Source: Halanaerobiales bacterium (GTDB taxonomy: Bacteria > Bacillota_F > Halanaerobiia > DY22613). From it: a stretch of 11,716 bases of DNA. The stretch spans positions 1 through 11,716 of the forward strand of contig JAGMES010000129.1 of assembly GCA_023128035.1 (NCBI GenBank), written 5' to 3'. Positions 1-6,946 of the stretch are shown here, piece after piece. The position numbers were made by a program, and so were the translations under genes. Below the pieces are notes generated by a model, which saw only the letters and a program-made list of their open reading frames with translations, was not told where the DNA came from and made no database searches. Each line of letters opens with the position of its first letter. Within the stretch, counting starts at the first letter, position 1.

Positions 1-114
1 TGAAAGCTTGCTTGTCGGCTAAAACATTCTTTAAATTTATTAAAAACTTGATCTAGAAATTTCCAAAAAACTTTTGACTGTCCAGTAACATACAGCATTA
101 TTTAAAGGAGGCAT
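1..114 (-). pseudogene. Possible 5' end of a broken transposase gene, running off the left edge
   Basis: Reading left from an ATG at 114, the first frame gives a short peptide beginning MPPLNNAVCYWTV before it hits a stop. Another frame then continues to the window edge as QSKVFWKFLDQVFNKFKECF followed by SRQASF. Joined, the two resemble the N-terminus of DDE transposases of the kind that begin with a short 'LNNAVxYWT' segment and a Phe/Lys-rich helix ending in 'FSRQASF'. This resemblance is from memory only. A frameshift around 75-85 would be needed, and no good RBS precedes the ATG, so this would be a dead remnant. The stretch 115-177 shows nothing I can support. The alternative is non-coding intergenic DNA. 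Confidence 0.3.
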
Positions 115-177
115 ATCACAAGGAACGCATATGCTTTGTAGAACTAAACCGCTTCGTGGTGTTTTATGAGTTTATAA

Positions 178-205
178 AAAACGATACTTAAATAAGTATC
201 GTTTT
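178..205 (-). terminator. Rho-independent terminator of the four-gene minus-strand block
   Basis: A perfect 13-bp inverted repeat (178-190 against 193-205, core CGATACTTA) lies 8 bases after the stop codon of the exported-protein gene. On the minus strand the stem runs into a T-rich tail, as an intrinsic terminator requires. The plus-strand side also ends in TTTT, so it may act in both directions. It marks the 3' end of the transcript that includes the gene ending at 213. Confidence 0.85.
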
Positions 206-212
206 AAGCTTA

Positions 213-1487
213 CTAAAATAACAGTTCAAACAATGAAGTACTTAGCAAAAAATATCCTTTACCTTCATTTGATAGATTATATCCGTAACCAAACTGCACC
301 AGATCATCAAATAATGTGATTGTAACCCCAATACCATACTCAATTTTATTATTTCCTTTTATCATTACTGAGTTTAAACCCAGTCCGGGATTTACTAATT
401 TTAATACTTTTTCTAATTTATTGTGGTTATAATTATTTGGACGCGGTTTATTATGAAGCACCCACGAAATTGAAGTGACTGATTGAATAGAATTCGTCCA
501 CTTGCCCTTAATAAATACTAAACCACCCAAAAAATTATTATACTGACCGTATCTTTGAACCTTGAAATAATAATTTTCTTCTTTCAACAAAGTTCCTTGA
601 TATTCTAATTGTATACTTAATTGATAAATGTCATTTTTTTGTCGAACAGTTCGAGGTATATCAATAATAGTTGGTTGTAAACTAGCTATGGAGACAACTT
701 CAGTCAACTCGGAGAAGAGCTCATCTTTAATGCTAATCTTGTCATGAATTGTAGTGAATGAATGCAATTTAGTGTCTAGAAACAATTCTTCTAAATATAT
801 TTTTTTTGCATCAATATTTGCTATCAATTTCCATAACTCACTATACAATTGAATATTTTTTGTCAAGTGCTCTCGCTCTACATCAGAAAAGGTATAAATT
901 ACTTTATCAACGCTATTATATGTTCCCGTCTTGAGGTCATCATAATTTTTCAAATAAATTCTAGTAGGATAATTATCTTTAGTTTCATGAATACACCATA
1001 TATTTAGTTTCATTTTACTATTCTCTATGAGTAACTTTGACTCATGTGCTATTTCATTTTCAATCATATTAATTTGATGAACTAAAAATTTTACTAAATC
1101 TACTTTCTTTAATTTTTTATTTTCCATAATGGGTTCCACATAATTTGAAATAGTTTTTAATATTGTTTTATAATCTTTCTTTGTTTCCAAATGCTCGTTT
1201 AGCTCTGCTAAAAAAGTAGTTAACTCACTAGTTTTTTCTCGAAGTTCTATACTTTTATTAGAAGAAATAATTCCGTGATCGTTTTTTAAAGTCTCAACAT
1301 TAAATTGGAGGTCAATATAGCTATTGATGTCCATATTGTAATAACTATTTTCAAAAGTAATTGGAATTTGTTCTCCATTTTCTGTACATTCAGTAAATGT
1401 GAGGAATCCATCTTGTCCAAAACATGGTAATGATATTAAAAATAACGTACTAATAATCACTAAAAAAATATTATATTTAAATCTCAT
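213..1487 (-). CDS. Exported protein of unknown function, possibly with a C-terminal outer-membrane beta-barrel segment
   Basis: The 424-residue product is not one I recognise. It begins with a clear signal peptide: positively charged start, hydrophobic core, then a likely signal peptidase I site after LPCFG near residue 24. Residues about 60-240 are rich in Glu, Lys and Leu and look helical, perhaps coiled. From about residue 310 the protein changes to alternating short beta-strand patterns with Gly and aromatic residues (GLVFIKGKW, YGIGVTITLF, VQFGYGYNL), and the last residue is Phe. That ending is typical of outer-membrane barrel strands recognised by BamA, which would imply a diderm host; this is inference. 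A modest RBS (AAGGGG) lies 10-15 bases before the ATG. The gene starts 23 bases after the serine hydrolase stop, so the two are probably co-transcribed. Confidence 0.7.
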   Translation of the reverse strand: MRFKYNIFLVIISTLFLISLPCFGQDGFLTFTECTENGEQIPITFENSYYNMDINSYIDLQFNVETLKNDHGIISSNKSIELREKTSELTTFLAELNEHLETKKDYKTILKTISNYVEPIMENKKLKKVDLVKFLVHQINMIENEIAHESKLLIENSKMKLNIWCIHETKDNYPTRIYLKNYDDLKTGTYNSVDKVIYTFSDVEREHLTKNIQLYSELWKLIANIDAKKIYLEELFLDTKLHSFTTIHDKISIKDELFSELTEVVSIASLQPTIIDIPRTVRQKNDIYQLSIQLEYQGTLLKEENYYFKVQRYGQYNNFLGGLVFIKGKWTNSIQSVTSISWVLHNKPRPNNYNHNKLEKVLKLVNPGLGLNSVMIKGNNKIEYGIGVTITLFDDLVQFGYGYNLSNEGKGYFLLSTSLFELLF

Positions 1488-1510
1488 ATCAAATTAGCCC
1501 CTTCACTAAA

Positions 1511-3280
1511 TTATTTTTTTTCAAAAACAAGTCCTGAATAGTATAATAAATTATCATTAATTGTTACAACTTCACCCGAGCCGTAAGTAATCAGTTTATT
1601 CTCATTTACAGGTTTTAATAATAACTCTAAATCGCTTCCTTCCCAGGTCGTTTTCATAACTATCCAACCATCAACAACATTTATTGTTAAAACAGAAAAA
1701 GAGTTAGAATATACATGTTTTTCACTTTCTTGAGTAGGTAAATAAGTTCCAGAAATATTTTCAAAAGTTTGAGGAATTTCATATGGATTAACTTTCTCCA
1801 TAACAATCTTCATCTCAAGGTCTTCATACTTCAAGATTAATCGTGGATAAACTATCCCATTGTTTGCACGGTAAAAGTCTAAAAATACATCATCAACTCC
1901 CATAAAACTTCCGATTCCAAAATTCAGAAATAAAATTTGCTTTACTACTCGGAATCGCTTATCATCTCTCGTTTTTAATGATAGCCCAGTTCCTTGCAAA
2001 TTTATATTAAATTTATCATTTTTTGACGATAAGTCAATAAAAATCGGGATATCTCCAATACCTACATATCTTCCAGTATATTTTCCAAAGTCATCAGGTT
2101 GTAAATCCAATATTTTTTCCTCATGTAACAGAGAATTGTTTTCTGATAAACATACTTTTTCACTTGCAAGTATTTTTAACGCTTCATTGGCAATATAATG
2201 TCTTGAAAATAATTGATTTGTATTATATAAAATAGCTATTCCTAATTTTTCTTCAGGTAAGGCGACCATAAGACTTGAAAATCCTGTTAGAGTACCGCCA
2301 TGTCTAATATTAATTTCTGTATTTGGAATAATTGATTTGTTAATCTTCCACCCTAAGCCATAAGGATCATCATCTAGATCATTATCTGGATATTGAATAG
2401 TAAACATTTGATCCAAAGATTCCTTGCTAAGTAATTGTTGACCATCATTTGTTTTACCTTCGTTTAATATAAATTGCATAAATTTTGCTAAACCTTCAAC
2501 GCTAGAAATTATTGAACCTGCTGGCTGATCTCTTTCTACCAACTGTTCGATTTCATTAGCTTTTTTTGAACCTCCCTGAATTTTATAACTTTTTGATATG
2601 TAATCAATATTAGAATTATTTAATCCTGGTTCCGAGCTTAGCATACCTAATGGAGTAAATAATTCTTCTGAAATAAATTGAGAGTAACTCTTGTTAGAAA
2701 CATTTTCTATTATTTTTCCAAGCAAAGCATATCCAATATTGGAATATTTGTATAAAGAATCAGGAGCTAAAGCTAGATAATCATCTCTTAACTCAGATAA
2801 GAGAAAATCTAATTTAGGTGGATTAGCACTTCTGATATCTTTATATAAATCTCTTTTTAAACCACTATGATGATTCAATAATTGTCTAACTGTGATCGTA
2901 GTGGATTTATTCTCTAAACTATTAATTTCAAATGGAATATACTTAGTTATCGGGGCATCTAATTCAACTAAACCTCTCTCTATTAATAACATTATTCCGG
3001 TAGCTGTAAAAGATTTTGTAGCTGATCCAATTCTGTACAATGTTTCAGGAGTAGCTATAATTTCATTTTTTACGTCCTGAAAACCATAACCTTTAGACCA
3101 AATTATACCATCTTCGTCCACAATCGCTACACTAAAACCTTGTATATTATTCTTTTTGATCTCACTTTCAATCAGTTCATTAATTTTCTTGATTTCTTTG
3201 GAGTAATTGGCAATTGTGCTTTGACTCATAAAAGAAGTTACTAAAACAAGTGCTATTAATACTAACTTCAATTTTTTCAT
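1511..3280 (-). CDS. Secreted serine hydrolase of the beta-lactamase/class C penicillin-binding-protein fold
   Basis: The start was set at the ATG of MKKLKL (3280), because AGAGGATG sits 8 bases upstream and a signal peptide begins there; an earlier in-frame ATG at 3307 has no RBS. The 589-residue product has an N-terminal signal segment (residues 1-24) and a beta-lactamase-fold catalytic domain (about 28-375). All three motifs are visible: Ser86-Ala-Thr-Lys89 (nucleophile and base), Tyr179-Ser-Asn181, and His327-Gly-Gly. After it come two beta-rich regions starting near FGKYTGRY (398) and FENISGTY (about 505), like the lipocalin-type C-terminal domains of many class C PBP-like esterases and peptidases. 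The family contains D-aminopeptidases, esterases and prodrug-activating peptidases; the substrate cannot be read from sequence. There are no C-terminal membrane helices. Its place beside an NRPS and an exporter suggests a role in product maturation or resistance, but this is inference. Confidence 0.88.
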   Translation of the reverse strand: MKKLKLVLIALVLVTSFMSQSTIANYSKEIKKINELIESEIKKNNIQGFSVAIVDEDGIIWSKGYGFQDVKNEIIATPETLYRIGSATKSFTATGIMLLIERGLVELDAPITKYIPFEINSLENKSTTITVRQLLNHHSGLKRDLYKDIRSANPPKLDFLLSELRDDYLALAPDSLYKYSNIGYALLGKIIENVSNKSYSQFISEELFTPLGMLSSEPGLNNSNIDYISKSYKIQGGSKKANEIEQLVERDQPAGSIISSVEGLAKFMQFILNEGKTNDGQQLLSKESLDQMFTIQYPDNDLDDDPYGLGWKINKSIIPNTEINIRHGGTLTGFSSLMVALPEEKLGIAILYNTNQLFSRHYIANEALKILASEKVCLSENNSLLHEEKILDLQPDDFGKYTGRYVGIGDIPIFIDLSSKNDKFNINLQGTGLSLKTRDDKRFRVVKQILFLNFGIGSFMGVDDVFLDFYRANNGIVYPRLILKYEDLEMKIVMEKVNPYEIPQTFENISGTYLPTQESEKHVYSNSFSVLTINVVDGWIVMKTTWEGSDLELLLKPVNENKLITYGSGEVVTINDNLLYYSGLVFEKK

Positions 3281-3310
3281 AAAATCATCCTCTCTTTCGA
3301 ATTCCACAGT

Positions 3311-3333
3311 AATAACTGCATAAAGTTATTATA
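3311..3333 (-). promoter_or_regulatory. Candidate promoter -10 box and small inverted repeat before the serine hydrolase
   Basis: On the minus strand TATAAT occurs at 3333-3328, about 48 bases before the hydrolase ATG. No convincing -35 box lies 16-18 bases further upstream, where the DNA is simply A/T-rich. Just downstream is a 7-bp inverted repeat (AATAACT at 3311-3317 against AGTTATT at 3324-3330) that could be an operator or a 5'-UTR hairpin. No terminator with a stable stem is seen after the MFS gene, so read-through from upstream is also possible. Confidence 0.35.
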
Positions 3334-3372
3334 TCACAATTTTATTAAAAATAAATAGTTTCTAGATTTTTT

Positions 3373-4647
3373 TTACCCTTCTTTAACAGAAACACCAATT
3401 GTCCGCAAAATTTTAATTCTGCTCGCTCCTAAAATAAATATTGTCCAAATAACTCCTACAGAAATGAATACTATATGTGAAGGAAATATGTCCATAATTA
3501 TGCCAACTAAAGCCATTGAAATAGGTACTAATGCGCGATTTAAGCTACTTAATAGGCCAAATACTCTACCACGTAAGGAATCTGGGATTAGACGTTGTAA
3601 TAATACGCTTAATGGAATATTGCATATTGAGTTTGCAACACCAAATATTAATAAAATACCAAGTAAGAATAAAAAAATCTTAAAAAACGAGTAATTAACC
3701 AAATTAGTCGGTGAAATTACAAATCCAATGAGTATAAAAGCAAGTCCTATTACTGGAGTTGTGATTTTTAGAGTATTATAATAATTTTTAATATCTGATG
3801 AAATACTCAAAATTATTGCTCCTATTACTGAACCAGCGGGAATTATCGCTAGACTAATTCCATATAAGTTACTATTAACTTTAAGCACTTCCTTAAACAC
3901 AAAAGGCAATCCAACCATCACAGTACCTGCAAAAAGGAAATTTGTAATTACAGACAAATTAAATAAAATAAAAATCTCTTTTTGTCCATACAAATACCTT
4001 AACCCTATTTTTAAATCTTCCATTAGAGTATTTGAATTATTGGTATCTTTTTTAATCGGTGGAATTTTAATAAATAATTCTGATAGAGCCGAGAATATGT
4101 AAGAAAGACCATTAAGTATAAAAACTGTTGCAACACCAAATACCGCTATCAATATCCCTCCGATTGCTGCGCCAATTATTGAAGTAAAGTTAGTACTGAA
4201 ATACTCTAAAGAATTAGCTTTTTGTAAGTTTTTATCACTTACAATATTAGGAATAGTAGCTCCAACTGCTGGGTTAAAGAAAGCACTACAAATTGCAATT
4301 AGCACAGTAGCGATTCCTAAATGGATAAAATCCGCCATATTATTATATATTGCCCAACCTAGCCATAGCACTACAATACCTCTAATAAAATCCATGCCAA
4401 CTATCAAAAACTTTCTATGTATCCTGTCAGCTATAACTCCACCAAAGGGCCCTAATAATACTCCTGGTAAAGTAGATAATAACATGATAACTCCTGTTAT
4501 CGTTCCACTATTTGTAAGATCTAATATAAACCAGGTTAAACCAATAAAATGAATACTATTTCCAATTCTCGAGACTAATCCTCCGAAAAATAGTAGTAAA
4601 TAATTTTTGTTACTAAATAAATTTGTATTAGATTGTACTTCTGTCAT
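3373..4647 (-). CDS. MFS drug/metabolite exporter, DHA3 (macrolide-efflux-like) type
   Basis: This is a 424-residue integral membrane protein with about 12 hydrophobic segments, the usual size for the family. The MFS signature motif A between helices 2 and 3 is present as GGVIADRIHRK (residues 69-79). The N-terminal pattern 'NYLLLFFGGLVSRIGNSI' and the later 'RLIPDSLRGRVFGL' near residue 355 are typical of the DHA3 branch, which includes MefA-type macrolide and EntS-type siderophore exporters. Proton-driven efflux is known for the family; the substrate is not visible. A good RBS (AGAGGAG) lies 9 bases before the ATG. It follows the malonyltransferase gene with a 67-base gap that holds a strong hairpin. 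In context it is the likely exporter of, or resistance pump for, the NRPS product. Confidence 0.88.
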   Translation of the reverse strand: MTEVQSNTNLFSNKNYLLLFFGGLVSRIGNSIHFIGLTWFILDLTNSGTITGVIMLLSTLPGVLLGPFGGVIADRIHRKFLIVGMDFIRGIVVLWLGWAIYNNMADFIHLGIATVLIAICSAFFNPAVGATIPNIVSDKNLQKANSLEYFSTNFTSIIGAAIGGILIAVFGVATVFILNGLSYIFSALSELFIKIPPIKKDTNNSNTLMEDLKIGLRYLYGQKEIFILFNLSVITNFLFAGTVMVGLPFVFKEVLKVNSNLYGISLAIIPAGSVIGAIILSISSDIKNYYNTLKITTPVIGLAFILIGFVISPTNLVNYSFFKIFLFLLGILLIFGVANSICNIPLSVLLQRLIPDSLRGRVFGLLSSLNRALVPISMALVGIIMDIFPSHIVFISVGVIWTIFILGASRIKILRTIGVSVKEG

Positions 4648-4669
4648 TCAAGTTTGCTCCTCTCAGAAT

Positions 4670-4704
4670 CTAAGATATGGGATGAACATCATCCCGTATC
4701 TTAG
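4670..4704 (-). other. Strong intercistronic stem-loop between malonyltransferase and exporter genes
   Basis: A 15-bp near-perfect inverted repeat (4670-4684 against 4690-4704, one G-T position, 5-base loop) fills the gap between the two genes. In the direction of transcription (minus) it is followed by ATTCTGAGAGGAG, not by a T-run, so it is not a standard intrinsic terminator for the upstream gene. The plus-strand side is followed by a looser A/T-rich stretch. It could stabilise or process the mRNA, reduce exporter expression, or act as a protein-binding palindrome. Confidence 0.6.
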
Positions 4705-4714
4705 ATAAAATACT

Positions 4715-5971
4715 TTATTTTTGTAGGATATCTATATATTCTTTAAATAAGTGCAAAGTACCTGTTTCTTCAGAAATTTGTTCAAATCTTTCTAATTGTT
4801 CCTTTTCAGATACTAGTTTAGTGTCAAAAACTGATTTAAGCATCTTTATTGCATCTTTCATTTGTTCAATTGTAGCTTGTTTGCCTTCTTTTTCTAATGA
4901 AAGTTGTAAATCATGAATCTTTCTATATGGTTCAATAACTCCCTTTTGGTACTCTTCGTTATTCCAATTATTATTTGGAGTACATACAGCAATTGCCAGA
5001 CATCTTGTTAATACTGATTTTTCTTCTTTTTTTAAGCTAGCTAGAGTTTCTCGTAATTTTTCAATATCACTCGCAATGTCGTAGGAAAATACTTTTATAT
5101 TTGACTTATCCCTCTTTAATAAGTTTTTCAATACTTTCTTTGGCCCAAGCTCTACTGCAAAACGAACTCCCTCAGAAAATAAAAACTTAATTGAACTTTC
5201 CCACCTTACTGGGTGAAGCATTTGTAATGTCAAATTTTCCACAATTTTTCCTTCACTGACATATGGTCGAGCAGTAACATTAGAGATTACTGGATAATGT
5301 AATTTAGCATATTTATAATTTAATAATTCTTTTTCTAAATTTGCTGCTGCTGACTTCATCAACGGACTATGGAAAGGAGCACTTACTTTTAGCATAGATG
5401 CTTGTACTCCCTTCTCTTCAAATGTTTCTTTTACTTTATCTACTGCATTTTTATGTCCTGAGATAACAATCTGCTTTGATGAATTATAATTAGATATGAC
5501 CACAACTTCATCATCTGTAGATACTTTTTTACATTCCTCTTCAATAATATCGGCAAAAACTCCACTGATTGCTGCCATAGCCCCCAATCCTAATCCTACC
5601 GCATCTTGCATAAATTTACCGCGATTATGTACAATTTTGACAGCATCCGAAAAATTAATTCCCCCAGCACATGTTAACGCTGAAAACTCACCTAAACTAT
5701 GTCCTGCTAAAAAATCTGGTTTTAGGCCTAGTTCTTGTTCTAAAACTTTGTAGCAGGATATACTTGTAGTTAAAATCGCAGGTTGAGTATTTTCAGTTTT
5801 TGTTAATTCATCAATATCACCTTCGAAGCACAATCTTTTTAAATCAAATCCCAAAGAATCATTAGCTTCTTCAAAGATTTCCCTAACTACAGAAAATTCA
5901 TCATATAATTTTTTTCCCATCCCAACATATTGAGAACCTTGACCAGGAAATAAAAAAGCCCATTTTTGCAT
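4715..5971 (-). CDS. fabD: FabD-type malonyl-CoA:ACP transacylase with C-terminal extension (stand-alone trans-acyltransferase)
   Basis: The 418-residue product transfers malonyl units from CoA to a carrier protein. The FabD fold is clear: LFPGQGSQ (7-14), Gln63, the nucleophile elbow GHSLGE with Ser92, the malonate-carboxylate-binding Arg117 in NRGKFMQ, and catalytic His201 in APFHSPLM, a malonyl-type context. Housekeeping FabD ends near 310 residues; here about 110 more follow, predicted helical and charged. The extension, and the position directly behind an NRPS (start 21 bases after its stop, with AAGGAGT as RBS), match the FenF/ItuD malonyltransferases of mycosubtilin- and iturin-type clusters, about 400 residues long. 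Those serve an AT-less PKS part in trans. No PKS module is present in this window, so its partner lies outside or has been lost. It appears intact. Confidence 0.9.
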   Translation of the reverse strand: MQKWAFLFPGQGSQYVGMGKKLYDEFSVVREIFEEANDSLGFDLKRLCFEGDIDELTKTENTQPAILTTSISCYKVLEQELGLKPDFLAGHSLGEFSALTCAGGINFSDAVKIVHNRGKFMQDAVGLGLGAMAAISGVFADIIEEECKKVSTDDEVVVISNYNSSKQIVISGHKNAVDKVKETFEEKGVQASMLKVSAPFHSPLMKSAAANLEKELLNYKYAKLHYPVISNVTARPYVSEGKIVENLTLQMLHPVRWESSIKFLFSEGVRFAVELGPKKVLKNLLKRDKSNIKVFSYDIASDIEKLRETLASLKKEEKSVLTRCLAIAVCTPNNNWNNEEYQKGVIEPYRKIHDLQLSLEKEGKQATIEQMKDAIKMLKSVFDTKLVSEKEQLERFEQISEETGTLHLFKEYIDILQK

Positions 5972-5992
5972 TGTTCACACTCCTTAAAAGAC

Positions 5993-6946
5993 TTATTGGT
6001 AATTGGTTTGAAGTATTTTGATCAATCTCATATAACCTTTAACGAGTTTTACCATTTGATTTCGATCAAATCTTCCACTATTATATTTTAAGACAAATTC
6101 ACCCTGACTTCCATTTGCTACTAAAATAATATCGAATAACGTCAATAGATCAACTTTTTCAGATGTTCCTTTTGCATAGAATAAAGGAATTACTGAAAAC
6201 TTTTCTTTTTTAACAATTAATTTTTCTACACTTTCAACTTTAAAAGAATTAGTATGCTTAAACTCGTTTTTAACTGAATAGGTTAATCTTACTAGGTCTG
6301 AAATGTTTGCGATACTTTTTAAATCCATAGAAAGGATATTAACATTAACACTCTTATCTAAAATGGTTTGTAGAGATAATTTTTTGGCTTTAGTAATATC
6401 TGACCACAGGTAAACATACATTGCCAAAATTATATCTATAACTTCAACTTTTTCGTGTTCTGCAATTTTTCTTAAATTATTTAGTAAATCTTTATCCATT
6501 TTAAATTGTATATTTGCTTCTTTTTTGCGTGTCTGAGTATTAATAAAATACTCTTTCGGCATTGTGAGCATTGGGATTTTTATATCTTTTAGAGATGTGT
6601 CATTCCCCTCTGCAATAAATTCAGCTAAACTTTTAATTGTAGAATATGAGAAAAGGTCAGGAACTGTAATTTTATTAGGATATTTTTCATTTATCAAAGA
6701 AAAGGCTTGAATTAACAGCATAGAGTTTCCACCAATATCGAAGAAATTATCGTTAGTCCCGATCTTTTCTAATTGGAGGATTTCTGACCAGATTTCAACT
6801 AAAGTTTCTTCAACAGTATTTTCAGGTGCGACATATTCTACTCCTGTTTTTAGCTTGCCATCAGGTTTAGGAAGCGCTTTTCTATCTATCTTTCCATTAG
6901 CATTTATAGGCATTGTATCTAATTGAATGAAATAAGATGGCAGCAT
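5993..6946 (-). pseudogene. NRPS 3' fragment: end of A domain, intact carrier domain, half condensation domain
   Basis: This is the last 317 residues of the damaged synthetase, in a different frame from the upstream piece because one A is missing from a run at 6963-6967. Residues 1-30 hold the end of the adenylation domain, including the A10 catalytic lysine (K19 in NGKIDRKAL). Residues about 40-115 are a complete carrier domain with DIGGNS, Ser75 being the phosphopantetheine site. After a short linker, residues about 130-317 match only the C-terminal lobe of a condensation domain: the region starts at IPMLTMPKEY, equivalent to IPVLNLATDYPRP in the sister copy, and ends near the equivalent of 'YNxxLFD'. 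There is no HHxxxDG and no thioesterase. The stop is followed 21 bases later by the malonyltransferase gene, so the two were probably translationally coupled. Confidence 0.82.

Noticed and set aside
131..169. 12-codon plus-strand ORF starting MLCRTKPL
   Set aside because: A purine-rich AAGGA precedes it at fair spacing, but the peptide is too short and unlike anything known. The hairpin after it is explained by the minus-strand gene.
2892..3080. 62-codon plus-strand ORF
   Set aside because: It lies opposite the catalytic SxxK region of the serine hydrolase, has no RBS or recognisable product, and is a shadow frame.
1511..3280. Direct assignment as ClbP/ZmaM prodrug peptidase
   Set aside because: The C-terminal membrane helices of that group are absent and there is no visible prodrug-type starter module, so only the broad family is called.
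5496..5753. 85-codon plus-strand ORF
   Set aside because: Antisense shadow of the malonyltransferase active-site region; composition is Ser/Pro-rich noise.
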